From contig NC_092249.1 in the NCBI RefSeq assembly GCF_036320965.1, forward strand, positions 12,708,431 to 12,772,430: 64,000 nucleotides of DNA, in the 5' to 3' direction. Position numbers and translations under genes: made by a program. The notes below the pieces were generated by a model. The model worked only from the letters and a program-made list of their open reading frames with translations, was not told the origin of the DNA and searched no databases. Below are positions 1 through 25,112 of the stretch, piece after piece (the first letter of the stretch is position 1; every line of letters starts with the position of its first letter). This DNA comes from Panulirus ornatus. Taxonomy: Eukaryota; Arthropoda; Malacostraca; Decapoda; Palinuridae.

Positions 1-3000
1 GGAGTGCGCATCCTTCTGGAAGGCTCAGATTGGGGTGTTTAGATGGATGTGGATGTAACCAAGATGAGAAAACAGAGAGATAGGTACCATGTTTGAGGAA
101 CGGAACCTGGAAGTTTTGGCTCTGAGTGAAACGAAGCTCAAGGGTAAAGTGGAAGAGTGGTTTGGGAATGTCTTGGGATTAAAGTCAGGGGGTTAGTGAG
201 AGGACAAGAGCAAGGGAAGGAGAAGCACTACTCCTGAAACAGGAGTGGTGGGAGTATGTTATAGAGTGTAAGAAAGTAAACTATAGATTGATATGGGTAA
301 AATTGAAAGTGGATGGAGAGGGATGGATGATTACAAGTGCATATGCACCTGGGCATGAGAAGAAAGATCCTGAGAGGCAAATTTTTGAGGGGCAGCTGAA
401 TGAGTGTGTTAGTAGTTTTGATGCACGAGACCGGGTTATATTGCTGGATGATTTGAATGCAAAGGTGGGTAATGTGGCAATTGAGGGAATAATTGGTGTA
501 CATGTGATGTTCAGTGTTGTAAATGGAAATGGTGAAGAGCTTGTAGATGTATGTGCTGAAAAAGGACTGGTGATTGGGAGAGATATACATAAGTATACGT
601 ATGCAAGTGGGAGAGATGGCCAGAGACCGTTATTGGATTACGTGTTAATTGATAGGCACGCGAAAGAGAAACCTTTGGATGTTGATGTGCTGAGAGGTGC
701 AACTGGAGGGATGTCTGATCATTATCTTATGGAGGTGAAGGTGAAGATTTGTAGAGGTTTTCGGAAAAAAAGAGAGAATATTTGTGTGATGAGAGTGGTG
801 AGAGTAAGTGAGCTTGGGAAGGAGACTTGTGTGAGGAAGTACCAGGAGAGACCGAGCACAGAATGGAAAATGGAGAGAATAAAGGACGTAAGGGGAGTGG
901 TAATAGAATGGGATGTATTTAGGGAAGCAGTGATGGCTTATGCAAAAGATTCTTGTGGCATGAGAAGCATGGGAGGTGGGAAGATTAGAAAGGGTAGTGA
1001 CTGGTGTGATGAAGAGGGAAGATTATTAAAGAAAGGAAAAAGAGAGGCATTTGGACGATTTTTGCAGGAAAATAATGCAAATAACTGGGAGATGTATAAA
1101 AGAAAGAGGCGAAAAAGAGGGCAAATGAGAGTTGGGGAGAGAGTATCATTAAATTTAGGGAGAATAAAACGATATTTTGGAAGGAGGTAAATAAAGTGCG
1201 TAAGACAAGGGAACAAATGGGAGCTTCAGTGAAGGGGGATAACGGGGAGGTGATAACAAATACTGGTGATGTGAGAAGGAGATGGAGTGAGTATTTTGAA
1301 GGTTTGTTGAATGCGTTTAATGATAGAGTGGCAGATATAGGATGCTTTGGTCAAGGTGGTGTGCAAAGTGAGAGGGTTAGGGAAAATGATTTGGTAAACA
1401 GAGAAGAGGTAGTAAAAGCTTTACGGAAGATGAAAGCCGGCAAGGCAGCGAGTTTGGATGGTATTGAAGTGAAATTTATTAAAAAAGGGGGTGACTGTAT
1501 TGTTGACTGGTTGGTAAGGTTATTTAATGTGTGTATGATTCATGCTGAGGTGCCTGAGGACTGGTGATATGGTTGCATAGTGCAAATGTACAAAGGCAAA
1601 GGGGATAAGAGTGAGCGCTCAAATTACAGAGGTATAGGTTTGTTGAGTATTCATGGGAAATTATATGAGAGGGTATTGATTGAGCGGGTGAAGGCATGTA
1701 CAGAGCATCAGATTGGGGAAGAGCAGTGTGGTTTCAGAAGTGGTAGAGTACGTGTGGATCAGGTATTTGCTTTGAGGAATGTATATGAAAATACTTAGAA
1801 AAGCAAATGGATTTGTATATAGCATTTACGGATCTGGAGAAGCCATGTGATATAGTTGATAGAGATGTTCTGTGGAGGGTATTAAGAATATATGCAGTAG
1901 GAGATAAGTTGTTACAAGCAGTAAAAAGTTTTTATCGAGGATGTAGGGCATGTGTATGTGTAGGAAGAGAGGAGAGTAATTATTTTCCAGTGAATGTAGG
2001 TTTGCGGCAGGGGTGTGTGATGTCTCCTTGGTTGTTAATTTCGTTATGGATGGAGTTGTTGGGAAGATGAATGCAAGAATTTTGGAAAGAGGGGCAATTA
2101 TGCAGTCTGTTGTTGATGAGAGAACTTTGGAACTGTGTCAGTTGTTGTTCGCTAATGATGCAGCTCTGGTGGCTGATTCACGTGAGAAACTGCAGAAGCT
2201 GGTGACTGAGTTTGGTAAAGCGTGTGAAAGAAGAAAGCTGAGAGAAAATGTGAATAAGAGCAAGGTTATTCGGTACAGTAGGGTTGAGGGATAAGTCACT
2301 TGGGAGGTAAGTTTGAATGGAGAAAAACTAGAGGAAGTGAAGTATTTTAGATATCTGGGAATGGATTTGGCAGCGGCTAGAACCATGAAAGTGGAAGTGA
2401 ATCATAGGGTCGGGGAGAAGGCGAAAGTTCTGGGAGCATTAAAAAATGCGTGGAAGTCGAGAACGTTGTCTTGGAAAGCAAAAATGGGTATGTTTGAAGG
2501 AATAGTGGTTCCAACAATGTTATATGGTTGCGAGGCGTGGGCTCTAGATAGAGTTGTGTGCAGGAGGGTGGATGTGCTGGAAATGAGATGTTAGAGGTCA
2601 GTATGCGGTGTGAGGTGGTTTGATCGAGTAAGTAATGAAAGGGTAAGAGAGATGTGTGGTAATAAAAAGAGTGTGGTTGAGAGCGGAAGAGGGTGTTTTG
2701 AAATGGTTTGGTCACATGGAGAGAATGAGTGAGGACAGTTCGACAAAGATGATATATGTGTCGAAGGTGGAGGGAACGAGGAGAAGTGGGAGACCAAGTT
2801 GGAGGTGGAAAGATGGAGTGAAAAAGATTTTGAGTGATCGGGGCCTGAACATGCAGGAAGGTGAAAGGCGTGCAAGGAATAGAGTTAATTAGAATGATAT
2901 CGTATACCTGGGTCTATGTGCTGTCAATGGATTGAACCAGGGCATGTGAAGCGACTGAGGTCAGCCATGGAAAGTTTTAAGGAGCCTAGATATGGAAAAG

Positions 3001-3102
3001 AAGCTGTGGTTTCGGTGCATTATACATCACAACTAGAGACTGAGTCTGAACGAATGTGGCTTTTCTGTCTTTTCCTAACGCTAACTCACGCGCATACGTA
3101 GG
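1..3102 (+). mobile_element. RTE-like LINE copy 1, degenerate, runs off the left edge
   Basis: This is a broken copy of the LINE that is intact at 10465-13794. Its first bases correspond to about residue 10 of that 998-residue protein, so the start codon lies outside the window. Endonuclease motifs can be followed: SETKL near 127, AYAPG near 340, and LDDLNAKV near 447, where the usual G of GDLN is D. An in-frame gap near 580 joins IG to RDIHK and loses six residues found in the intact copy. Reading then breaks repeatedly at about 1108-1190, 1567, 1797 and 2294. The reverse transcriptase signature FADD is FAND here (near 2150), so the active site is lost as well. The 3' UTR is of the long type and stops near 3102 inside its first terminal-like motif, where copy 2 begins. 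Pseudogene status is clear from sequence. Confidence 0.88.
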
Positions 3103-5467
<2,365 letters not shown>

Positions 5468-5716
5468 TTTTTTTTTTTTTTTTTTTTCAAACTATTCGCC
5501 ATTTCCCGCATTAGCGAGGTAGCGTTAAGAACAGAGGACTGGGCCTTTGAGGGAATACCCTCACCTGGCCCAATTCTCTGTTCCTTCTTTTGGAAAATTG
5601 AAAAAAAAACCGAGAGGGGAGGATTTCCAGCCCCCCGCTCCCTCCCCTTTTAGTCGCCTTCTACGACACGCAGGGAATACGTGGGAAGTATTCTTAATCC
5701 CCTATCCCCAGGGATC
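5468..5716 (-). mobile_element. Short non-autonomous element A (~245 bp) sharing both ends of the RTE LINE
   Basis: Read on the - strand it starts with the CCCTGGGGATAGGGG block and a G/C-rich stretch, and passes an A-rich segment. It then contains a nested hairpin, the motif CGCTACCTCGCTAATGCGGG, and ends in poly(A) followed by (TA)n. Its first ~110 bp match the 5' UTR of the LINE (13682-13790 in the intact copy) closely by eye, including the bases around the LINE start codon. Its last ~40 bp match the LINE 3' terminus. Hence it resembles an internally deleted LINE derivative, or a SINE using the LINE's tail. I see no clear tRNA-type A and B boxes. It has no coding capacity. Confidence 0.72.
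5541..5571. other. Nested perfect hairpin in short element A
   Basis: An outer stem GGGCC/GGCCC encloses an inner stem TGAGGG/CCCTCA with an AATA loop. The same structure recurs in elements B (5812-5841, one wobble pair) and C (8242-8272). This segment is absent from the full-length LINE copies. Confidence 0.75.
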
Positions 5717-5741
5717 ATATATATATATATAAATATATATA

Positions 5742-5985
5742 TTTTTTTTTTTTTTTTTCATACTATTCGCCATTTCCCGCGATAGCGAGGTAGCGTTAAG
5801 AACAGAGGACTGGACCTTTGAGGGTATATCCTCACCTGGCCCCCTTCTCTGTTCCTTCTTTTGGAAAATTAAAAAAAAACGAGAGGGGAGGATTTCCAGC
5901 ACCCCGCTCCCTTCCCTTTTAGTCGCCTTCTACGACACGTAGGGAATACGTGGGAAGTATTCTTTCTCCCCTATCCCCAGGGATA
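5742..5985 (-). mobile_element. Short non-autonomous element B
   Basis: Second copy of the short element, same orientation as A and separated from it by only ~25 bp of (TA)n. It has the same order: LINE-5'-UTR-like block, A-rich segment, hairpin, terminal motif, poly(A). Differences are point changes. One of these in the hairpin turns a Watson-Crick pair into a G-U pair without destroying the fold. Its 5' side runs into the 430-bp (TA)n tract. Confidence 0.72.
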
Positions 5986-8075
<2,090 letters not shown>

Positions 8076-8157
<82 letters not shown>

Positions 8158-8172
8158 ACATATATATATATT
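8076..8172. repeat. (TA)n microsatellite
   Basis: About 95 bp of TA between the 3' end of LINE copy 3 and the T-rich end of short element C. Confidence 0.96.
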
Positions 8173-9656
<1,484 letters not shown>

Positions 9657-9664
9657 ATATATGT

Positions 9665-9751
<87 letters not shown>

Positions 9752-9755
9752 TGCA
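9657..9755. repeat. (TA)n microsatellite
   Basis: Interrupted TA tract that follows the 3' end of LINE copy 4 and leads into non-LINE sequence. Confidence 0.95.
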
Positions 9756-10348
9756 AATGCACTTTCGTGTAATAATCACATCATCAGGGAAGAACACTTG
9801 AGAGAAATCTAGCAATCATTTTATATACAACGAAGAGATATAGCTAGGACGCCATTTCGTCAACATATTTATAGGTATATGTATGTATCTCTTGATCCAT
9901 ATGAATTCATGGATGGAAGGTCGTTGTTTCTCTTGTTTAACTCTCTATGAACCATTTGACCAATACTTTGAGGTACAACAACCAGAGGAATTATCATCAA
10001 AAGTCATACAGTACAATGTTCATTACAGCTTTCTTTTCATTCGCCGACGTCTCGAGAGTCATTAATATTAAGTAACAGTAAATTGGAACGAACAAGAATT
10101 TATGATAGTCTTTGCGGACATTTGGTTCTGGTGTAAGCAGGGAACATTCCCGGTAGCTAGCTTATCAAACTTGGTCGTATAACATAAAGAAAATAACGTT
10201 GACGGTGGCAGACACCTGCAGATGGAGAGGAGACACATCACTCATGATGTAATGCTTTTGTTATTGTGTTTTGAGATGGTGTTGCCTACGATGGTGTTGC
10301 ACGGTGTTTCTTCTTGATATGTATATATATTTATATATTCCTTTCCAG
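9756..10348. other. Unassigned spacer, possible Penelope-type tail at its left end
   Basis: No gene is supported here. The first ~120 bp (CACTTTCGTGTAATAATCAC, then CGAAGAGATATAGCTAGGAC, then GCCATTTCGTC) resemble terminal sequences I associate with Penelope-like elements in crustaceans. That is recollection and cannot be checked here. The rest looks unique and contains no long frame. Confidence 0.4.
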
Positions 10349-13794
<3,446 letters not shown>

Positions 13795-13816
13795 ACATAT
13801 ATAAACACACACACAC

Positions 13817-13866
<50 letters not shown>

Positions 13867-14079
13867 GAAAAATGTAAGAAACAATTTAGAAAACAAACTT
13901 TTAGCTTGAAATGAATGAAAAAATGAACGTCACATAATGGTTCAACCTCTGGTTATGGAAAAGGAAATGTACAATTTATTCACACAAACGTCAATAGCAG
14001 TTCTCATCAATTTCACCACTGAATCAATAAGCTTCATTGTCTAAGCTACATTTTTCTCCAACTATATATATATATTTTG
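13795..14079. other. Spacer with (AC)n and (TA)n microsatellites
   Basis: About 13804-13850 is an (AC)n run and 13851-13866 a short TA run. The remaining ~200 bp is A/T-rich, apparently unique and without coding signal. It separates the intact LINE from the mosaic of copy 6. Confidence 0.8.
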
Positions 14080-14878
14080 TTTTTTTTTTTTTTTTTGCTT
14101 TGTCGCTGTCTCCCGCGTTTGCGAGGTAGCGCAAGGAAACAGACGAAAGAGATGGCCCAACCCACCCCCATACACATGTATATACATACGTCCACACACG
14201 CAAATATACATACCTACACAGCTTTCCATGGTTTACCCCAGACGCTTCACATGCCTTGATTCAATCCACTGACACCACGTCAACCCCGGTATACCACATC
14301 GCTCCAATTCACTCTATTCCTTGCCCTCCTTTCACCCTCCTGCATGTTCAGGCCCCGATCACACAAAATCTTTTTCACTCCATCTTTCCACCTCCAATTT
14401 GGTCTCCCTCTTCTCCTCGTTCCCTCCACCTCCGACACATATATTCTCTTGGTCAATCTTTCCTCACTCATTCTCTCCATGTGCCCGAACCACTTCAAAA
14501 CACCCTCTTCTGCTCTCTCAACCACGCTCTTTTTATTTCCACACATCTCTCTTACCCTTACGTTACTTACTCGATCAAACCGCCTCACACCACATATTGT
14601 CCTCAAACATCTCATTTCCAGCACATCCATCCTCCTGCGCACAACTCTATCCATAGCCCACGCCTCGCAACCATACAACATTGTTGGAACCACTATTCCT
14701 TCAAACATACCCATTTTTGTTCTCCGAGATAATGTTCTCGACTTCCACACATTCTTCAAGGCTCCCAGAATTTTCGCCCCCTCCCCCACCCTATGATCCA
14801 CTTCCGCTTCCATGGTTCCATTCGCTGCCAGATCCACTCCTAGATATCTAAAACACTTCACTTCCTCCATATATATAT
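14080..14878 (-). mobile_element. RTE-like LINE fragment 6a: C-terminal RT region plus short 3' UTR
   Basis: It holds the 3' UTR (14097-14279, short type, T-run at its end) and codons from the YLG block to the stop: [36 protein letters not shown] and [13 protein letters not shown]. The 5' break is at EEVKCF, exactly where an 8-bp TA run begins. A spurious long frame continues through this junction into fragments 6b and 6c. Confidence 0.9.
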
Positions 14879-14885
14879 ATATATA

Positions 14886-14978
14886 TTTTTTTTTTGCTTT
14901 GTCGCTGTCTCCTGCGTTTGCGAGGCAGCGCAAGGAAACAGACGAAAGAAATGGCCCAACCCACCCCCATACACATGT
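14886..14978 (-). mobile_element. RTE-like LINE fragment 6b: isolated 3' terminus
   Basis: About 93 bp holding only the terminal T-run, the GCGAGG..GCGCAAGGAAACAG motif and the start of the short-type 3' UTR. It then jumps without spacer into endonuclease-region sequence. At the junction both parents share an ACACA-x-GT context, which suggests a microhomology-guided switch. Confidence 0.85.
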
Positions 14979-15101
14979 CTCCTTCCCAAGCTCACTTACT
15001 CTCACCACCCTCTTCACCCCAACATTCACTCTTCTTCTCTGAAAACCCATACAAATCTTCACCTTAGCCTCCACAAGAGAATTATCAGACATCCCTCCAG
15101 T

Positions 15102-15103
<2 letters not shown>
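14979..15103 (-). mobile_element. RTE-like LINE fragment 6c: endonuclease-linker piece
   Basis: About 125 bp encode TGGMSDNSLVEAKVKI through VRVSELGKETC, the end of the endonuclease domain. The catalytic SDH is SDN here. One end is fused to 3' UTR sequence and the other to (TA)n. Confidence 0.88.

Positions 15104-15184
<81 letters not shown>
15104..15184. repeat. (TA)n microsatellite
   Basis: About 80 bp of TA between fragment 6c and the 3' end of LINE copy 7. Confidence 0.96.
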
Positions 15185-18850
<3,666 letters not shown>

Positions 18851-19491
18851 ATGGAGAGAATGAGTGAGGAAAGATTGACCAAGAGAATATATGTGTCGGA
18901 GGTGGAGGGAACGAGGAGAAGAGGGAGACCAAATTGGAGGTGGAAAGATGGAGTGAAAAAGATTTTGTGTGATCGGGGCCTGAACATGCAGGAGGGTGAA
19001 AGGAGGGCAAGGAATAGAGTGAATCGGAGCGATGTGGTATACCGGGGTTGACGTGCTGTCAGTGGATTGAATCAAGGCATGTGAAGCGTCTGGGGTAAGC
19101 CATGGAAAGCAGTGAAAAGTTTTTATCGAGGATGTAAGGCATGTGTACGTGTAGGAAGAGAGGAAAGTGATTGGTTCTCAGTGAATGTAGGTTTGCGGCA
19201 GGGGTGTGTGATGTCTCCATGGTTGTTTAATTTGTTTATGGATGGGGTTGTTAGGGAGGTAAATGCAAGAGTCCTGGAAAGAGGGGCAAGTATGAAGTCT
19301 GTTGGGGATGAGAGAGCTTGGGAAGTGAGTCAGTTGTTGTTCGCTGATGATACAGCGCTGGTGGCTGATTCATGTGAGAAACTGCAGAAGCTGGTGACTG
19401 AGTTTGGTAAAGTGTGTGGAAGAAGAAAGTTAAGAGTGAATGTGAATAAGAGCAAGGTTATTAGGTACAGTAGGGTTGAGGGTCAAGTCAA
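18851..19491 (+). mobile_element. RTE-like LINE fragment 8, pieces in scrambled order
   Basis: First comes the far C-terminus ([14 protein letters not shown] to the stop near 19051) with the start of the 3' UTR up to about 19105. It is followed directly by an upstream internal piece, [20 protein letters not shown] through [10 protein letters not shown] to SRVEGQV (about 19106-19491). The order is thus the reverse of the parent. The junction lies in a context shared by both parents (GGAAAGC-x-GTG against GAAGCAGTG). The second piece ends on a 16-bp TA run. Both pieces are close to copies 3 and 5. Confidence 0.9.
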
Positions 19492-19505
19492 TATATATAT
19501 ATATA

Positions 19506-22500
19506 TTATTTGCTTTCTCGCTGTCTCCCGCGTCAGCGAGGTAGCGCAAGGAAACAGACGAAAGAATGGCCCAACCCCCCACATACACATGTATATACAT
19601 ACACGTCCACACACGCAAATATACATATCTACACATCTCAATGTACACATATATATATACACACACAGACAATTACATATATACACATGTACATAATTCA
19701 TACTGTCTGCCTTTATTTATTCCATCGCCACCTCGCCACGCATGGAATAACAACCCCCTCCCCCCTCATATGTGCGAGGTAGCGCTAGGAAAAGACAACA
19801 AAGACCCAATTCGTTCACACTCAGTCTCTACCTGTCATGTAATAATGCACCGATACCACAGCTCCCTTTCCACATCCAGGCCCCACAGAACTCTCCATGG
19901 TTTACCCCAGACGCTTCACATGCCCTGGTTCAATCCACTGATAGCACGTCTACCCCTGTATAGCACATCGTTCCAATTCATTCTATTCCTTGCACTCCTT
20001 TCACCCTCCTGCATGTTCAGGCCCTGATCACTCAAAATCTTTTTCACTCCATCTTTCCACCTCCAATTTGGTCACACACTTCTCCTCGTTCACTCTACCT
20101 CTGACACGTATATCCTCTTGGTCAATCTTTCCTCACTCATTGTCTCCATGTGACCAAACCATTTCAAACACTCTCTTCTACTCTCTCAACAACACTCTTT
20201 TTTTTTCCACACATCTCTCTTGCCCTTACATTACTTACTCGATCAAACTACCTCACACCACATATTGTCCTCAAACATCTCATTTCCAGCACATCCACCC
20301 TCCTGCGCACAACTCTATCCATAGCCCACGCCTTGCAGCCATACAACATTGTTCGAACCACTATTCCTTCAAACATACCCATTTTTGCGTTCCGAGATAA
20401 TGTTCTCGACTTCCAAACTTTCTTCAAGGCTCCCAGAATTTTCGCCCCCTCTCCCACCCTATGATTCATTTCCGCTTCCATGGTTCCATTCGCTGCCAGA
20501 TCCACTCCCAGATATCTCAAAACACTTTACTTCCTCCAGTTTTCCTCCATTCAAACTTACCTCCCAATTGACTTGATCCTCAACCCTACTGTACCCAATA
20601 ACCTTGCTCTTATTCATATTTACTCTTAACTTTCTTCTTTCACACACTTTACCAAACTCAGTCACCAGCTTCTGCAGTTTCTCACATGAAACAGCCACCA
20701 GCGCTGTATCATCAGCGAACAACAACTGATTCACTACCTAAGCTTTCTCATCCACAACAGACTGCATGCTTGACCCTCTTTCCAAAACTCTTACATTCAC
20801 CTCCCTAACAACCCCATCCATAAACAAATTAAACAACCATGGAGACATCACATACCCTGCCGCAAACCTACATTCACTGAGAACCAATCGCTTTCCTCTC
20901 TTCCTACACGTACACATGCCTTACATCCTCGATAAAAACTTTTCACTGCTTCTAACAACTTGCCTCTCACACCATATATTTTTAATACCTTCCACAGAGC
21001 ATCTCTATCAACTCTATCATATGCCTTCTCCAGATCCATAAATGGTACGTACAAATCCATTTGTTTTTCTAAGTATTTCTCACATACATTCTTCAAAGCA
21101 AACACCTGATCCACACATCCTCTACCACTTCTGAAACCACACTGCTCTTCCCCAATGTGATGCTCTGTACATGCCTTCACCCTCTCAATCAATACCCTCC
21201 CATATAATTTACCAGGAATACTCAACAAACTTATACCTCTGAAATTTGAGCACTCACTCTTATCCCCTTTGCCTTTGTACAATGGCACTATGCAAGCATT
21301 CCGCCAATCCTCAGGCACCTCACCATGAATCATACATACATAAAATAACCTTACCAACCAGTCAACAATACAGTCACCCCCATTCTTAATAAATTCAACT
21401 GCAATACCATTCAAACCTGCTGCCTTGTAGCTTTCATCTTCCGCAAAGCTTTTACTACCTCTTCTCTGTTTACCAAGTCATTTTCCCTAACCTCTCTCAC
21501 TTTGCACACCACCTCGACCAAAACACCTTATATCTGCCACTCAGTCATTAAACACATTCAACAAACCTTCAAAATACTCACTCCATCTTCTTCTCACATC
21601 AACACTACTTGTTATCACCTCCCCATTAGCCTCCTTCACTGAAGTTCCCATTTGCTCCCTTGTCTTACGCACTTTATTTTCCTCCTTCCAAAACATCTTT
21701 TTTTTCTCCCTAAAATTTAATGATTCTCTCTCACCCCAACTCTCATTTGCCCTCTCTTTCACCTCTTGCACATTTCTCTTGACCTCCTGCCTCTTTCTTT
21801 TATACATCTCCCACTCATTTGCATTTCCCGGCAAAAAATCGTCTAAATGCCTCTTTCTTCTCTTTCACTAATAATCTTACTTCTTCATCCCACCACGCAC
21901 TACCTTTTCTAATCAACCCACCTCCCACGCTTCTCATGCCAGAAGCATCTTTTGCACAAGCCATCACTGCTTCCCTAAATACATCCCATTCCTCCCCCAC
22001 TCCCCTTACCTCCTTTGTTCTCACCTTTTTCCATTCTGTACTCAGTCTCTCATGGTACTTCCTCACACAAGTCTCCCCCCCCCCCACCAGGCTCACTTAC
22101 TCTCACCACTCTCTTCACTCCAACATTCTCTCTTCTTTTCTGAAAACCCCTACAAATCTTCACCTTCGCCTCCACAAGATAATGATCAGACATCCCTCCA
22201 GTTGCACCTCTCAGCACATTAACATCCAAAAGTCTCTCTTTCTCGCGCCTATCAATTAACACGTAATCCAATAACGCTCTCTGGCCATCACTCCTACTTA
22301 CATACGTATACCTGATGTATATCTCGCTTTTTAAAGCAGGTATTCCCAATCACCAGTCTTTTTTCAGCACATAAATCTACAAGCTCTTCACCATTTCCAT
22401 TTGCAACACTGAACACCCCCTGTATATCAATTATTCCCTCAACTGCCACATTACTCACCTTTGCATTCAAATCACCCAGCACTATAACCCGGTCTTGTGC

Positions 22501-23073
22501 ATCAAAACCACTAACACACTCATTCAGCTGCTCCCAAAACACTTGCCTCTCATGATCTTTCTTCTCATGCCCAGGTGCACATGCACCAATAATCACCCAT
22601 CTCTCTCCATCAACTTTCAGTTTTACCCATATCAATCTAGAATTTACTTTCTTACACTCTATCACATACTCCCACAACTCCTCATCCCGGAGTAGTGCTA
22701 CTCCTTCCCTTGCTCTTGTCCTCTCACTAACCCCTGACTTTACTCCCCAGACATTCCCAAAACACGCTTCCCCTTTACCCTTGAGATTCGTTTCACTCAG
22801 AGCCAAAACATCCAGGTTCCTTTCCTCAAACTTACTTCCTATCTCTTCTTTTGTCTCATCTTGGTTACATCCACACACATTTAGACACCCCAATCTGAGC
22901 CTTCGAGGAGGATGAGCACTCCTCGCGTGACTCCTTCTTCTGTTTCCCCTTTTAGAAAGTTAAAATACAAGGAGGGGAGGGTTTCTGGCCCCCCGCTCCC
23001 GTCCCCTTTAGTCGCCTTCTACGACACGTGAGGAATGCGTGGGAAGTATTCTTTCACCCCTATCCCAGGGAAG
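19506..23073 (-). mobile_element. RTE-like LINE copy 9, near full length, pseudogenised, long 3' UTR
   Basis: It has the same layout as copy 7: long-type 3' UTR (about 19508-19955), then disrupted coding sequence. Readable blocks are 20248-20520 (C-terminus), 20459-20734 (FADD region), 20848-21414 (RT fingers and palm), 21541-21834 and 21815-22096 (linker), and 22050-22893 (endonuclease). The 5' UTR reaches about 23070. Frame breaks are small indels, including an expanded C-run at 22077-22086. EEQCGFRSGRGC keeps the ancestral G. AYAPG reads ACAPG in the endonuclease. The 3' and 5' boundaries both meet (TA)n. Confidence 0.9.
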
Positions 23074-23297
<224 letters not shown>

Positions 23298-23309
23298 GAA
23301 CATATGATC

Positions 23310-24195
23310 GCTTTTTTGTCTAGTTAACTAGGTAGTTCCAGGAGCAGATAAAGAATTGTCGCATCTGCTCACATACATACTCGAGTTGTGGCTCTCTATC
23401 CACATGTAGGCCCAACAGACCTTTCCATGGTTTACCCTGACGTTTCACATGCCTAATTCAGTACTTTGACAGAACATCAATCCCAATATACCACATCATT
23501 CCAATTTACTCTATCCCATGCTTGCCCTTAATCCTCCTGTGTGTTCATGTCCCAATCGATCCAAATATATCTTACTCCATCCTTCGGTCTCCCCTTTCTC
23601 CTTGTTCTCTCTACTTCTGATACATATATCTCCTTTGCCAACCTTTTCTCTCTCATTCTCTCCATGAATCTAAACCATTTTAACGCGCCCTCTTCAACTG
23701 ACTCAGCTACACTCTTATTAGGACACATCTCTCTTACCTTTTCAATTATTACTTGATCAAACCACCTCACACCACATATTGTCTTCGAATATCTCATTTC
23801 CAACATTTCCTCCTAACATCCCTAATCTATTGCCTGTGCCTCGCATCCATATGATATTATCGGGACCTCTATTCTTTCAAACACACCGATTTTTGCCCTC
23901 CAAGATAACGTTTTCTCCTTCCACATATTTTTCAGCGCTCCCAGAACCTTCATCCCCTCACCCACCTCATGACACTTCCGTTTCCATAGTTCTATCCGCT
24001 GCCATGTCCACTCTCACGTATCTACAGCACATCACTTTCTTTAGATATTCTCCACTGAAACTCACACCACAACAAACCTGTCTCTCTACTCTGCAAACCT
24101 AATAACTTTGTGTTATTCACATTTACTCTCAACTTCCTTCTTTCACACACTCTTCCAGAGTCACTCATCAACTTCTGTAACTATCCACTAACCAA
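23310..24195 (-). mobile_element. RTE-like LINE copy 10, ancient 3' fragment
   Basis: A diverged C-terminal fragment. On the - strand a partial frame (23528-23806) reads MLEMRYSKTICGVRWFDQV, then a shortened VREMCPNK, then RFMERMREKRLAKEIYVSEV. This is recognisably the same domain as the intact copy but with many substitutions. The part upstream to about 24195 matches the thumb region (FRYLG-equivalent, RKLRVN) only at the nucleotide level. The 3' UTR is barely recognisable down to about 23310. It is the oldest copy of the family in the window. Confidence 0.75.
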
Positions 24196-25112
24196 AACCA
24201 TTTACCCAATTTACCGACCAGCCTCCATGGAAGGATGAGTAGGTGGGTTGACTATGGGCCTACTGCTGGAACTCGGTTTCGAACCTACGGGTGTAGGTAC
24301 TGCCTCTTAAATGAAGTATTTCTACATTTTTTCCTTACAGGTTGAGAAGGACAAACAAAAGAAGAACGGTGGTCTTGAACAGCCACACACCTATGATATA
24401 TTTACCACTACAAGACAAGAGTTTCCCGTTTTCTTGGTCAGTGTCTAGTTGTTTAATGTTCGCTGATCTCAACTATCATAATCAACGTCACGACTGAAGC
24501 TAAAAATAAAATGGGTACACTTACTCTAATGCCAAATAGGGTTACTTGATCTTGTAATAAATAGGGATACATACTCTAATGTAAAATGGGAATACATGAT
24601 TTAGTTCTAAATGTGAGCACTTACCGTAATACTAATATGGATATGAACTGTAGTGCTAAATGGGACGCTTTTAAACTCGTACTTTACATGTTATGACACA
24701 TTATTACGGGGAAGGTACGTGGAGGTAAGAGTAGCCCTCACATCCATTTTCTGTTGAAATAGTGAAAGTAAAAGAATCTAGAAGGGAAAACTTTTCCTCA
24801 AATCCTCCCACCTTGCCAGTCACCTCTGGCAATTACTATGTACTCGGACATACCGGCAAGGCAAAGCCATCAACAAACTACAGGGGCAAATCTTGGCCGT
24901 CAGCAAGGATAGGATTTCCGACGCATTTGGTAAACAAGTAAAGCTGCCTGAAGATGACTGTGGAGGGTAAGGCAGCATGTTGAGCCCGGAACACGGCTCT
25001 ACCACCTCTAAGCTGGACGGTATGATCCGTAGGTACGGCGGACTCGATTTTGACCTGATCTCATGGAAAGGTCCAAGTTCAGATCATCATACCCGAGGGC
25101 CGTACCCAAGTC
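24196..25112. other. Unassigned spacer with one tRNA-like B-box
   Basis: No credible gene. On the - strand 24275-24285 reads GGTTCGAAACC, an excellent match to a pol III B-box, but the flanks do not form a tRNA T-stem and I find no matching A-box. It may be a tRNA-derived SINE remnant. Nothing else is recognisable. Confidence 0.5.
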
